A DNA stretch of 64,000 nt from Bacteroidales bacterium (GTDB taxonomy: Bacteria > Bacteroidota > Bacteroidia > Bacteroidales > Azobacteroidaceae): the NCBI GenBank assembly GCA_003851245.1, contig BHEP01000005.1, positions 1 through 64,000 on the forward strand. Reading direction: 5' to 3'. The notes beneath the pieces were generated by a model, which was not told the DNA's origin, did not search any database, and saw only the letters and a list, made by a program, of their open reading frames with translations. The position numbers were made by a program, and so were the translations under genes. Shown here piece after piece: positions 11,299 to 19,919 of this stretch; the stretch's first letter is position 1, and each line of letters starts with the position of its first letter.

Positions 11299-12988
11299 TC
11301 TTTTTTTGTTTTATTTTTTCTGTATTTTCTTTTATTTCCTTCACTTCTTTTGCCAAATTCTGCAGGTACTGCTGCTTTTGCTCACTCAGGCCAATGGTTT
11401 CACACAGACCTCCAAATACTATTTTCCATAAGTAATTGAAAGTCGAGCTATACTTATTTCTGTATGTAACACGACGTACTGTTTGTATAGAACAGCCTTC
11501 TGTGGGATTGTCTTGAGGAAGCAAAAGCTTATTGAGAAATCCAGACACAAATCTTTGTGGGTAGTTTTTGTTATTTATGCTTTTCAACAAAACGACTTCT
11601 AATTTAGAATACAAGACCAGCATATCTATGTATGCACTGTCGTCACTGCCCACTATGTCGAAGTCTACACGGTGTAGTTGCCCATTTTCTATGCGGCATG
11701 ATACAAGGGGTTCTATTATATCGTTTATTCCAATGAGATTCATCCCTCCGAGAGTGCCTTTTATAGAAAATATATCGGTAAGAGAGTTGGTGGGAAAGTT
11801 AAATTCAGCATCTATTAAGCCCATATCCATAAATTTTCCTTGAGCCAGTATGTTGATAGTATTTTCACTGGCAATATTGGTAAGATTACTTATATTGGCA
11901 TTTATATCTGTAAACTTTATTATTCCAGCCTCATTTTTAGCTCTTGGCAGCTCTTCATAAACTACAGACGAATTGTCTACCCTTATCCTGTCAATACCCA
12001 TTTTTACAGGAGCTCTTTGCAGGGATTTATATAATATGGAAGACAATTTGCGTATGGAGGCAACATTTTGATTCTTGAAATTCTGGTATTCCAAGCGGTT
12101 TATATAAACACTGTCGGCAAAGAATACGGATTCTATGATATTTTTATGGTAATGAATACCTATAAGCTTTATTTCTTCGAGTTTCAACTCCGACCAATCA
12201 GAATTTTTAGACGACAGCCGGGCAAAGTCCATCTTGCTATGTACGGGCTCAATGTGTAGACCTTCAATACGGAGGCTGGAGTCGCTGGTGTTGATACTTG
12301 CAGACTCACAATGGAAAGTATAATCCTCATCTGGCAAGGAGTGGGAGAATTTTTCAAGTTCCAGTTTTATATTGTCGCACAATAAAGTTTTTTTTATGCC
12401 TCTTTGCCAGTCCTTATTTATAGAAAATCTATCTGCCTGCAAGCTCAAATTATTTAATGTAAACTGCATGGTATCAGATTTTTCAAATCTAAAGTACTGT
12501 AATTGGCCATTACTGGTCTTGAGCTTTTTAACATTCAACTCTTCCAAATATGGCTCAATTAAATGATAGGGATTAGTTTCGATTTTCTTTGTAGAGGTAT
12601 CTTCTTTATCTTTTGGGTAGTGCTTAATTTCGCAGCAAATCCCATCAATATTTAATCCATCGCATGTCACTTTTTTTTGGGATAAAAAATGGTATCTAAG
12701 ACCCGTAAATTTAACAGAAGAAATGGTAATATCCAATATATAGGCTGCTGTATCATCATTAAGGGCACTGTGGCTTATGGTTTTAAGGGGCTTGAGGCTA
12801 ATGTTTTTTGCTTGCAAATTCCCCCTTACAAGATCTATATTCCAATCCTCAATTTCTAATGAGTATGTAATGCCTGAGAGACTTGGATTTTTAGTCTCTA
12901 AATTTTCTTTTATAATATTTTCTAGGTAGAAAGATGCAAATTTATTTACAATAAAAAGCAGGGCTAGGATAGAGAGTATTCCTACCAA
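11276..12988 (-). CDS. AsmA-like single-pass membrane protein
   Basis: The open frame from the TTG at 12986-12988 gives 570 residues: an N-terminal membrane anchor (about 3-25), then a long soluble region with repeated amphipathic beta patterns and phrases such as N-L-Q-A-K-N-I-S-L and G-L-N-I-D-G-I, as in AsmA/DUF748-type envelope proteins. These are thought to act in lipid or outer-membrane transport; the exact subfamily is not recognised. The start is uncertain. A GGAGG lies before the TTG, but the only good ATG (13018-13020) is out of frame by one base across an A9 tract. With one more A, the N-terminus would be M-S-L-R-K-K-K-W-R-K-A followed by the anchor. It overlaps the ThrE-like gene by 23 bases. 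Confidence 0.7.
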   Translation of the reverse strand: MVGILSILALLFIVNKFASFYLENIIKENLETKNPSLSGITYSLEIEDWNIDLVRGNLQAKNISLKPLKTISHSALNDDTAAYILDITISSVKFTGLRYHFLSQKKVTCDGLNIDGICCEIKHYPKDKEDTSTKKIETNPYHLIEPYLEELNVKKLKTSNGQLQYFRFEKSDTMQFTLNNLSLQADRFSINKDWQRGIKKTLLCDNIKLELEKFSHSLPDEDYTFHCESASINTSDSSLRIEGLHIEPVHSKMDFARLSSKNSDWSELKLEEIKLIGIHYHKNIIESVFFADSVYINRLEYQNFKNQNVASIRKLSSILYKSLQRAPVKMGIDRIRVDNSSVVYEELPRAKNEAGIIKFTDINANISNLTNIASENTINILAQGKFMDMGLIDAEFNFPTNSLTDIFSIKGTLGGMNLIGINDIIEPLVSCRIENGQLHRVDFDIVGSDDSAYIDMLVLYSKLEVVLLKSINNKNYPQRFVSGFLNKLLLPQDNPTEGCSIQTVRRVTYRNKYSSTFNYLWKIVFGGLCETIGLSEQKQQYLQNLAKEVKEIKENTEKIKQKKNAIGKRR

Positions 12989-12997
12989 GGCCTTCCT

Positions 12998-13020
12998 CCA
13001 TTTTTTTTTCGTAGGCTCAT
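12998..13020 (-). other. A9 homopolymer splitting the AsmA-like start from its frame
   Basis: On the minus strand, ATGAGCCTACG is followed by nine A and TGGAGG. From this ATG the frame ends at a TAG after 12 codons. One added A would join it to the 570-codon frame. This could be a sequencing error, a phase-variable tract, or a site of polymerase slippage. Confidence 0.6.
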
Positions 13021-13024
13021 AAAA

Positions 13025-13162
13025 TTATTGTTCATATTTTGGGGCAAATAAGTCAAAGTAGAACTCCGATGAGTGCCATAGCGTGCGCAAAGATACTGTT
13101 TTTTGGTCGAAATCACCCCAGTTTTCTTGAACTAATGCCCATCCGGCATTATTCTTTGCCAT
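13025..13162 (-). CDS. Possible 45-residue small protein
   Basis: An ATG frame of 45 codons whose TAA ends 4 bases before the ATG of the AsmA-like gene. The translation (starting M-A-K-N-N-A-G-W-A-L and ending F-A-P-K-Y-E-Q) is rich in Trp and acidic residues and looks protein-like, but I do not recognise it. An in-frame TAG lies 12 bases before the ATG. It may be a real small gene coupled to the AsmA-like gene or the tail of a decayed one. The -7-like TATCTTTG at 13088-13095 lies inside it. Confidence 0.3.
   Translation of the reverse strand: MAKNNAGWALVQENWGDFDQKTVSLRTLWHSSEFYFDLFAPKYEQ
13088..13095 (-). promoter_or_regulatory. -7-like box upstream of the AsmA-like gene
   Basis: Minus-strand TATCTTTG fits TAnnTTTG and lies about 70 bases before the ATG at 13020. 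It also falls inside a 45-codon open frame, so it could be chance coding sequence. No -33 element is evident. Confidence 0.35.
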
Positions 13163-13338
13163 AAATCTATCCTAAGGGTTCACACCCCTAGTAATATGAC
13201 GACTTCATTGAGGGGTATGGGCATGATACCGAAAACAAACGTTGGCAACATCTGATTTTTTTACAACATCGTTGCTACCTTTATGCTCGGATGCCACGGA
13301 TAAAAGATAAAGATGGTAAAATTAATAGGGTTGAGTAC

Positions 13339-13476
13339 TTAAAATGTTCCTTTTTTCATAGAGCTTTTATTGGGTTTAATTACTGAATTGAACACACGTT
13401 GATCGAACCCTTCACGATTCTTTTTTGCTTGTGATAGAGCCTCTTCGACGGATTTTGGAGTCCAAATATAATACAA
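13339..13476 (-). other. Open frame of 45 codons directly after mnmE
   Basis: This frame begins right after the mnmE stop codon and continues in the same phase to a TAA at 13339-13341. The middle (V-E-E-A-L-S-Q-A-K-K-N-R-E-G-F) looks like real helical protein, but the only start is a TTG touching the mnmE stop. It may be a decayed gene end or chance. Apart from this and the small frame at 13025-13162, the 488-base spacer 12989-13476 shows no gene. Confidence 0.2.
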
Positions 13477-14880
13477 TCACTTCCCGATACAGAACTTCCC
13501 AAAAATATTTGCTAGCACCTCATCCGTACTTATTTGACCTGTTATTTCCTCCAGATGGTGCATACATTCGCGAATATCCTGCGAAAGAAAATCCCCAGAA
13601 ATATTGGCATTCAAACCCTCAATAAGTCTATCTATGGCAAGAAGAGATTTTGAGAGAGCCTCATAATGGCGCATATTGGTTATCACAACCTCATTTTGGT
13701 TGATTTCGGGCAAGTCGGCAGCCTGAAGAAGGGCTTTTTCTAAGCTTGCGGTATTGGTTTTGTACTTTGCCGAAAGATAAATGCGAGTGGCTTTGACATA
13801 CGAAAGAAATTCCTCTTCTAGCACAGCCTGCTCTTCCATATTTATTTTATCAATCTTGTTGAAGGCTATAATAAGTTTTTTACCATCGGTGATAGGAACT
13901 ATTTTGTCGGCTACGGACTCTATTTTTTCACTAAACTGGGTAGCATCTATCATCCAAATAATGATGGCAGCCTTCTTTATTTGCTGAAAGGTACGCTCTA
14001 TACCCATAGTTTCTATCTCATCTACGGTATCCCTTATGCCTGCTGTATCTATAAATCTGAAAGATATACCCTTTATATTCACTACATCTTCTATAACATC
14101 GCGGGTGGTGCCGTGAATATCCGACACTATTGCCTTATCTTCCTTGAGCAGGTGATTGAGCAGGGTAGATTTTCCGGCATTGGTTTCGCCAACAATAACT
14201 ACGGGAATCCCATTTTTTATGGCATTACCCAAGCTAAAAGAACTTACGAGATTGGCAATTACCAAACGCATGGCGTGGGCAAGAGCCAGGAGCTGGCTGC
14301 GATCAGCAAATTCTACATCTTCCTCACTAAAATCAAGTTCCAATTCTATCATAGAAACAAAATTTAGAAGCTGTTCGCGAAGTTTTTTAAGCTCGGTGCT
14401 AAACCCTCCGCGCATCTGCGACATTGCCAAGCGATGAGAAGCTGACGATGACGATGCTATAAGATCGGCTACCGCTTCGGCCTGCGACAAATCGAGTTTC
14501 CCATTCATAAAGGCTCTTTGTGTAAACTCGCCAGCTGTGGCTAACCTACAAGCATTGGCAATCAACAACTTAAGGATCTCTTTCTGTATAAAACTCGAGG
14601 CATGGCAATTTATTTCTACCGTATCTTCGCCCGTAAAAGAATTAGGTGATTTAAAAACGGATATCAAGACCTCATCGAGAATCTCATTTTCTGATCGTAT
14701 CTGTCCAAAACTCATACTATAAGGAGCCTGATAAACTAAGAGATTTCCTTTTTTTGCTGGAAAATAAATGCTGTCGCAAATTGCATGAGCATCTGGCCCC
14801 GACACCCTGATAATCGCTACTCCACCCACTCCTGCGGGAGTAGCAATGGCACAAATTGTTTCTTGGTTCATCATAATCAT
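13477..14880 (-). CDS. mnmE: tRNA uridine-5-carboxymethylaminomethyl modification GTPase MnmE
   Basis: 467 residues, the usual MnmE length. It works with MnmG to modify U34 of several tRNAs. The N-terminal folate-binding domain starts I-C-A-I-A-T-P-A-G-V-G-G; the central G domain shows G-E-T-N-A-G-K-S-T (P-loop), D-T-A-G and N-K-I-D; the C-terminus is F-G-K-F-C-I-G-K, the conserved C-I-G-K end. Four methionine codons near the start (ATG ATT ATG ATG) leave the first residue uncertain by up to three codons. Four 13-bp tandem repeats begin at its start codon on the upstream side. Confidence 0.97.
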   Translation of the reverse strand: MIMMNQETICAIATPAGVGGVAIIRVSGPDAHAICDSIYFPAKKGNLLVYQAPYSMSFGQIRSENEILDEVLISVFKSPNSFTGEDTVEINCHASSFIQKEILKLLIANACRLATAGEFTQRAFMNGKLDLSQAEAVADLIASSSSASHRLAMSQMRGGFSTELKKLREQLLNFVSMIELELDFSEEDVEFADRSQLLALAHAMRLVIANLVSSFSLGNAIKNGIPVVIVGETNAGKSTLLNHLLKEDKAIVSDIHGTTRDVIEDVVNIKGISFRFIDTAGIRDTVDEIETMGIERTFQQIKKAAIIIWMIDATQFSEKIESVADKIVPITDGKKLIIAFNKIDKINMEEQAVLEEEFLSYVKATRIYLSAKYKTNTASLEKALLQAADLPEINQNEVVITNMRHYEALSKSLLAIDRLIEGLNANISGDFLSQDIRECMHHLEEITGQISTDEVLANIFGKFCIGK

Positions 14881-14930
14881 AAATTATTAGCATAAATTAT
14901 TAGCATAAATTATTAACATAAATTATCAAC
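14879..14930. repeat. 4 x 13-bp tandem repeat in the mnmE leader
   Basis: Four copies of ATAAATTATTAGC, the last two with small changes, stand head to tail between the mnmE start and the phosphorylase stop codon (14944). The core AATTATTAGC recurs in the two 13-bp units before nadC. Confidence 0.85.
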
Positions 14931-14943
14931 AAGAGTTATGAAG

Positions 14944-15810
14944 CTATATCCTGTCTAACACCTTGATTATCAAGTCGTTAAGCGAGTCTTTATAATCTGT
15001 ATTCATATCATTTGAATGCCTATTGGCAATGATTAGGCAAACGGTAGTTGCACTATGTCCCATCATAGCTGCAAGTCCTGCCAAGGCTGCACCCTCCATC
15101 TCATAATTGAGGAATTGTAAGCCATCGAAAACAAAGGATTCTAACTTCTCATTTTGCTCTGGATCTGCCAAAGCCAGACGCAGGTGGCGACCCTGAGGGC
15201 CATAAAAACCACTCGCCGAGCAGGTAATACCTTGCTGCATATCAAAACCTATTTGCTGACAAAGATCTTTGTCGGAATGCACAAAATAGGGCTTTGCCAA
15301 GGAGGTATTCCAATCTGTATGTAAGATAAATTGGTCTTGCATATTGCGGTCTTCAAAGTCTGCACTATTAGCATAAAAATACAATAGTCCATCAATGCCC
15401 ATGCTCACCTTAGAAACCACAAAAGAACCTATAGGGCACGAAGGCTGTAGGCCTCCCGAGCTGCCAATACGCACAATAGTTAACTTGCACGTATCGCTTT
15501 TGAGTGTCCTATTTTTTAAGTCAATATTGACCAAGGCATCCAGCTCATTGAGCACAATATCAATATTATCGCATCCAATACCATGAGAAAGGGCTGTAAT
15601 TCGCTTTCCCCTGTAGGTGCCGGTAATGGAACGAAACTCCCGATTTTGCAGGTCAAATTCTATATTATCGAAAAATGAAGCGACCACAGGAACACGTCCT
15701 GGGTCGCCCATCATCACAATTTTTGTTGCCAACTGTGAGGGTTTGAGATGCAAATGAAAAACAGAGCCATCCGCATTGATGGGCAGCTGATCTGCTGGTA
15801 TTATTCGCAT
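14944..15810 (-). CDS. Nucleoside phosphorylase (uridine phosphorylase-like)
   Basis: 288 residues of the PNP/UDP phosphorylase (type I) family. Visible are the early G-D-P-G-R phosphate-binding motif, the S-H-G-I-G segment, R-I-G-S-S-G-G phosphate loop and, near the C-terminus, N-Y-E-M-E-G-A-A, the ribose-binding Met-Glu motif. It would cleave a nucleoside to base and ribose-1-phosphate for salvage. Uridine is the likely substrate from the overall pattern, but this subgroup is not assigned with certainty. It lies upstream of mnmE on the same strand. Confidence 0.88.
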   Translation of the reverse strand: MRIIPADQLPINADGSVFHLHLKPSQLATKIVMMGDPGRVPVVASFFDNIEFDLQNREFRSITGTYRGKRITALSHGIGCDNIDIVLNELDALVNIDLKNRTLKSDTCKLTIVRIGSSGGLQPSCPIGSFVVSKVSMGIDGLLYFYANSADFEDRNMQDQFILHTDWNTSLAKPYFVHSDKDLCQQIGFDMQQGITCSASGFYGPQGRHLRLALADPEQNEKLESFVFDGLQFLNYEMEGAALAGLAAMMGHSATTVCLIIANRHSNDMNTDYKDSLNDLIIKVLDRI

Positions 15811-15962
15811 AATTTATTTTTTTTATCGTATTTATTATACGGGATTCCTATAAATTGCTTTTTATCCCTTGCCTACGGGATTCTAATTTGGTCATTTGCA
15901 AGGGCAAACTCCCTTCATTATCACCCTTGACAGCGTCTAAAAGTCTAATTTTTAGAACCCCT

Positions 15963-16946
15963 TTATAGTGAATTATTACCCGTCGAAGATGGCTTTGCTA
16001 TTGATTCACGCATGTCGGTATCGGCCTGAATATTCTTCATCTTATAATAATCCATAATACCTAAATTGCCTGATTTGAAAGCATGAGCCATAGCCAATGG
16101 TATTTCTACCTCTGCCTCTATAACCTTGGCGCGAGCTTCTTGTGCCTTGGCCTTCATTTCCTGCTCCAATGCAACAGCCATGGCGCGACGCTCTTCGGCC
16201 TTTGCCTGAGCTATATTTTTATCTGCCTGTGCCTGATCCATTTGCAATACGGCTCCAATATTTTTACCTATGTCAATATCGGCAATATCAATGGATAAGA
16301 TTTCAAAAGCAGTACCGGCATCAAGACCTTTGCGAAGCACTAATTTGGAGATAGAATCGGGGTTTTCGAGTACCGTTTTGTGTGATTCTGCCGAACCTAT
16401 CGAAGATACTATACCCTCACCTACCCTTGCCAATATGGTCTCTTCGCCAGCTCCCCCAACCAATTGTTGAATATTGGTGCGAACCGTTACCCTTGCCTTT
16501 GCTATGAGCTGAATACCGTCTTTAGACACGGCAGCAACTGGAGGAGTGTCAATAACCTTTGGATTAACTGACATCTGTACAGCCAAAAGCACATCTCTAC
16601 CAGCTAAATCAATAGCCGTTGCCATATTGTAGGTAAGTTCTATATTGGCCTTAGAGGCCGACACCAAAGCATGCACCACCTTTTCTACATGACCGCCCGA
16701 AAGGAATAAGGCTTCAAGCTCGTTGCGAGTAATGCCCTGCAATCCAGCCTTCTGAGCCTCAATAAGAGCACGCACAATAATTTGAGGCGGCACCTTACGG
16801 ATACGCATTAAAAACAACTGTATTAGGGAGATATTAACTCCTGAAACACGAGCCGACATCCATAATAGGAAGGGCACGTAGTAAAAAAAGAGGCTAAACA
16901 GGATGATTCCTGCCACAACCATGAAAATTAAAAGTAACTCGTTCAT
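15963..16946 (-). CDS. floA: Flotillin-like protein FloA
   Basis: 327 residues of the YqfA/FloA type. An N-terminal membrane hairpin (about 4-30) is followed by a PHB/SPFH region and then an Ala/Glu/Lys-rich coiled segment (about 230-290, K-A-E-E-R-R-A-M-A and E-A-R-A-K-V). Bacterial flotillins organise membrane microdomains and influence fluidity. The nfeD-like gene directly upstream is the usual partner, with about 160 bases between them that hold five 14-bp tandem repeats. Confidence 0.93.
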   Translation of the reverse strand: MNELLLIFMVVAGIILFSLFFYYVPFLLWMSARVSGVNISLIQLFLMRIRKVPPQIIVRALIEAQKAGLQGITRNELEALFLSGGHVEKVVHALVSASKANIELTYNMATAIDLAGRDVLLAVQMSVNPKVIDTPPVAAVSKDGIQLIAKARVTVRTNIQQLVGGAGEETILARVGEGIVSSIGSAESHKTVLENPDSISKLVLRKGLDAGTAFEILSIDIADIDIGKNIGAVLQMDQAQADKNIAQAKAEERRAMAVALEQEMKAKAQEARAKVIEAEVEIPLAMAHAFKSGNLGIMDYYKMKNIQADTDMRESIAKPSSTGNNSL

Positions 16947-16962
16947 TTTTTATATATTAATT

Positions 16963-17032
16963 TATATTTTACAATTTGTATTTTACAATTTATATATCAC
17001 AATTTATATGTCACAACTTATATATCTCAAAA
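16963..17032. repeat. 5 x 14-bp tandem repeat in the floA leader
   Basis: Five diverged head-to-tail units of 14 bp (TATATTTTACAATT, TGTATTTTACAATT, TATATATCACAATT, TATATGTCACAACT, TATATATCTCAAAA) lie 16-86 bases upstream of the floA start codon, between nfeD and floA. Confidence 0.8.
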
Positions 17033-17105
17033 CTAAATTTTGAGTTGTTAGATCAAAATATTAAGGCCTTGCCTTGCAATGACAAAATTTTGCTTAATTC
17101 AATTT

Positions 17106-17570
17106 TCAAATGGGTATAACTACAATTTGTTTCCCATGTATTTTAACCACAACTATTGGTATATCTTCATCAATAAAGCCATCCTCACTTTTCACCTCCA
17201 CTATTGTTTGCTTTATCATTGCCTTACCCATAGGATTGAGTCGCGAAATACTTAAGCCCTCATCACCCACACAAATAACTTGCTCTACATCTGTCGAAAC
17301 CGTAGCATCCGCCATGGTTTTAAGAGCCAAAGCATCAAGCGCTTTTGATTTTACTAGCCAATAAAAAACTATAACAAAAACTACAATAGAAGATACTAAA
17401 CTTATATTGCCTGCCACCAGTCCTATATTACTATAGGCATAAACAACGCCGCCTACTCCAAACAAGGCTCCGCCAACAGCTGCAAAAGTAATTCCTGGCA
17501 GCAAAAATATTTCTAAGAGAATAAGAATAATTCCCAAGGAGCATAGTACAACAACAAAAAAAATATCCAT
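17106..17570 (-). CDS. NfeD-like membrane protein
   Basis: 154 residues. Three hydrophobic segments (about 3-25, 28-48 and 52-74) are followed by a C-terminal OB-fold-like beta region (about 95-154, including R-L-N-P-M-G-K-A), the NfeD layout without the ClpP-type protease domain. Such short NfeD proteins are encoded with flotillins and are thought to act with them at membrane microdomains. It precedes floA in the direction of transcription and follows the TPR gene by 24 bases. Confidence 0.88.
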   Translation of the reverse strand: MDIFFVVVLCSLGIILILLEIFLLPGITFAAVGGALFGVGGVVYAYSNIGLVAGNISLVSSIVVFVIVFYWLVKSKALDALALKTMADATVSTDVEQVICVGDEGLSISRLNPMGKAMIKQTIVEVKSEDGFIDEDIPIVVVKIHGKQIVVIPI

Positions 17571-17594
17571 GATAAGTAATTTATATATAGTACA

Positions 17595-19004
17595 TTATTT
17601 ATTCTGCCGCAAATATTTTATTTCTGCATTTCTAGCCTTTATTTCCATTTTCTTAAAATTGTCTTGTAAGCCTTCCAATTTATTTTCCTTAGATATGATT
17701 GAGGCCTGCATTGCATTTTTTGTGCTCGTATTTCCTTTTGAATATAGCAGTCTTTCGTTTTCAAGATCATCGTGCAGGAAAGAAATATCCTTTCGTAGCG
17801 ATTGTGATTGTGTGTAGAATCCTTTGGCAGTCTCATTTTCAAATTCGTCAAAAAAACGGTAGACTATATTGTCATTTATCACAAAAATAAATTCGTGTTT
17901 CTGTAAATTTGTTTTCTTCGTATTATTAGTATTTCGCTGCTCTAATAAACTTGCATACGAATCTTTTTTCCATGTATCTTTTATTGAACGAACCTCTGAT
18001 CTGGCAAGCAAGACATTCATATCCTCAGAGCCTACAAGTGTAATTTCTTCGTTAGGAATAAAGGTGTAAATAACAAGTTTATCTTCAGGAAGAAATCTAT
18101 CGCTCACAAAATAGCCCAAACCATTGTATTCATCAATAGCCAAGAAATAGTCGTTATAGATGGAATTGAAAGGCATACCCAGTTGCTTTGGGCTTAGATA
18201 GGAATCACTGTTAAGATTGTAGGCTGTCACAAACAAGTCGTAGCCCCCAATAGAGCCATGTCCTTGCGATGCGAAATAGAGAGTCAAACCATCAGAGAGA
18301 ACGAATGGATAATTATTTTGGTCTAAAGAATCTGTGGGGAGCTTCAGTGCTAGGTCTTCCGACCAATTGTTTTGTAGTTTATTTTGATAGAATAGAGAGA
18401 GATTGCCATCCTTGTCGGCCTTGGAAAAATAACGCTTGTCTTGCAATTGATTTTCATATACCACTGTCTCTTTGTCGCCACTATAGCTGAATTGCCCACT
18501 TTCTTCACTTAAAAAAATATGATCTAAGAAAGTTTTCTTATCTACAATAAGACTATCGATAATCTGTATATCTTCGCAATTTGCCAGCATTCTAGCAGCA
18601 TTTCTAGCCTGATACCAGTGTTTTCTTATTTCCATCGCCTTTTCTTCTTCATGCTTACTCATCAAAAAATCATAGTATGTCCCAAAGGAATCTACAGACT
18701 CTTCAAAGCGGTTTTGCTTATAGAATAGGCGACCAAGAGAATAATAGGCTTCGGGTATTTCTTTGGATGATGCAAAACGCAAATATTTTTCAGCCTTGGC
18801 AAGTTCCCCCGTTTCTAACAAACAATTTCCATACCACTGATTGAAAGAGGCATTTCGTGGCGCTGCCTGCACTTGTTTTTCAAAAAAATCTTTCGTTTCT
18901 GCATATTTACCCTCTAGGTACATTTTTCTTGCCTCATCCAAGCTTTGTCCTTGAAGCAGAATGCAGAAAAATAGACCTATAAATATGAATTGTAAGTGTT
19001 TCAT
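17595..19004 (-). CDS. Exported TPR / beta-propeller-like protein
   Basis: About 469 residues from the ATG at 19002-19004. This start gives a clear signal peptide (M-K-H-L-Q-F-I-F-I-G-L-F-F), and a longer frame to 19064 would overlap a -7 box at 19052-19059. TPR-type helices follow (about 25-140), then a region with propeller-like blades (Y-S-G-D-K-E-T-V; L-Y-F-A-S-Q-G-H-G-S-I-G-G-Y-D-L-F, the PD40 pattern common in Bacteroidota OmpA-linked proteins), and a C-terminal coiled coil (about 410-465). The peptidoglycan-binding OmpA domain usually found in this group is absent. Function unknown. Confidence 0.75.
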   Translation of the reverse strand: MKHLQFIFIGLFFCILLQGQSLDEARKMYLEGKYAETKDFFEKQVQAAPRNASFNQWYGNCLLETGELAKAEKYLRFASSKEIPEAYYSLGRLFYKQNRFEESVDSFGTYYDFLMSKHEEEKAMEIRKHWYQARNAARMLANCEDIQIIDSLIVDKKTFLDHIFLSEESGQFSYSGDKETVVYENQLQDKRYFSKADKDGNLSLFYQNKLQNNWSEDLALKLPTDSLDQNNYPFVLSDGLTLYFASQGHGSIGGYDLFVTAYNLNSDSYLSPKQLGMPFNSIYNDYFLAIDEYNGLGYFVSDRFLPEDKLVIYTFIPNEEITLVGSEDMNVLLARSEVRSIKDTWKKDSYASLLEQRNTNNTKKTNLQKHEFIFVINDNIVYRFFDEFENETAKGFYTQSQSLRKDISFLHDDLENERLLYSKGNTSTKNAMQASIISKENKLEGLQDNFKKMEIKARNAEIKYLRQNK

Positions 19005-19051
19005 CTGAAAAATTGCTAATGAGATTACTTGTTTTGAATTTATTAACATTT

Positions 19052-19059
19052 CAAAGATA
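19052..19059 (-). promoter_or_regulatory. -7 box for the TPR gene
   Basis: Minus-strand TATCTTTG, 47 bases before the ATG at 19004. It fits TAnnTTTG and argues for the shorter start of that gene. Confidence 0.55.
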
Positions 19060-19065
19060 GGCATA

Positions 19066-19097
19066 TTTTTTTATATTTTATATGAAATATAAAAAAA
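19066..19097. terminator. AT-rich hairpin between the glycan cluster and the TPR gene
   Basis: Perfect 13-bp arms (TTTTTTTATATTT and its complement) around a 6-base loop. It lies 66 bases past the GT2 stop codon and just upstream of the TPR gene's -7 box. A/T tracts on both sides fit a weak bidirectional terminator, or an AT-rich promoter element. Confidence 0.4.
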
Positions 19098-19162
19098 ACG
19101 CATCAAAATAAAAAATTAAGATATCACTAAAAAACAAAGGATTTACAAGCAATAGCGCTGCC

Positions 19163-19915
19163 TTACTTTCTCAATAGGAATATCAATTGCAAATATTTGC
19201 CAAAGAAGAAATTTCTCCAAGCAATTTTGAATCTATAGCACAGGGGTGATTTGTTTTTTCTAAAAACATCCAAAATTTCCTTTGTCTGAAGTTTAATTTG
19301 TTTTCCCGAGGTTTTTTGATCGGCATGTATCCTAAAATATGCCATATTTCTATCTATCATCAAGGGCTCTGATAGACTTAAAAGCCTGAACCACAAATCT
19401 AAATCCATCACCATCTGGTATTTTTTATCGAAACCTCCCACATTTTGAAGTGCTCGTTTTCTGAAGAAAGTTCCCTGTTGTCTTAAAATATTGGGATCTG
19501 ATAGCAGGCTTTGTCGTGTAATTTTTGCACTCTTTTCTGGTCTAAAATACTTGTCTTTATCGAACAAAAAAGTTATATCTCCAACCAACCAATCAATATT
19601 AGCAGATTCAAAGGAATCCACAACTTGAGAGAGCACATCGGGTTCTAAATAATCATCCGAATTAATCCATCCAACAATATCGCCAGTACTCATTTCTAAG
19701 CCTTTTTGTAGGGCGTCTGCCTGTCCTTCGTCTTTTTCCGACAAGTATTTGAGGTGTGGATATTTTTTCAATATCGCTAGTGTGCCATCGGTAGATCCAC
19801 CATCAATCACAATATGCTCTACTTCCACCTTTGCTTGCGCTTGGACTGATATAATATTTTCTTCTATAAACTGTGCCTGATTGTAAGATGGAGTCAGAAT
19901 GGTGATTTTTGTCAT
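19163..19915 (-). CDS. Family 2 glycosyltransferase
   Basis: 250 residues with the GT-A fold of GT2. The N-terminus is T-I-L-T-P-S-Y-N-Q-A-Q-F-I; V-I-D-G-G-S-T-D-G-T and G-W-I-N-S-D-D-Y (the D-x-D nucleotide-sugar/metal site near residue 86) are present. No membrane segment is seen. Last of three co-oriented genes (GT4, acyltransferase, GT2), with 4 bases separating it from the acyltransferase. The set probably builds or decorates a surface glycan; sugar donor and acceptor are unknown. Confidence 0.93.
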   Translation of the reverse strand: MTKITILTPSYNQAQFIEENIISVQAQAKVEVEHIVIDGGSTDGTLAILKKYPHLKYLSEKDEGQADALQKGLEMSTGDIVGWINSDDYLEPDVLSQVVDSFESANIDWLVGDITFLFDKDKYFRPEKSAKITRQSLLSDPNILRQQGTFFRKRALQNVGGFDKKYQMVMDLDLWFRLLSLSEPLMIDRNMAYFRIHADQKTSGKQIKLQTKEILDVFRKNKSPLCYRFKIAWRNFFFGKYLQLIFLLRK

Positions 19916-19919
19916 TTTT

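Noticed and set aside
15839-15894. Direct repeat TACGGGATTC twice, 36 bases apart, upstream of the nucleoside phosphorylase
   Set aside because: Too short and only two copies; could be chance, and no regulator is suggested.
14879-17032. Possible CRISPR array from the leader repeats
   Set aside because: Units of 13-14 bp are head to tail with no spacers; there are no cas genes.
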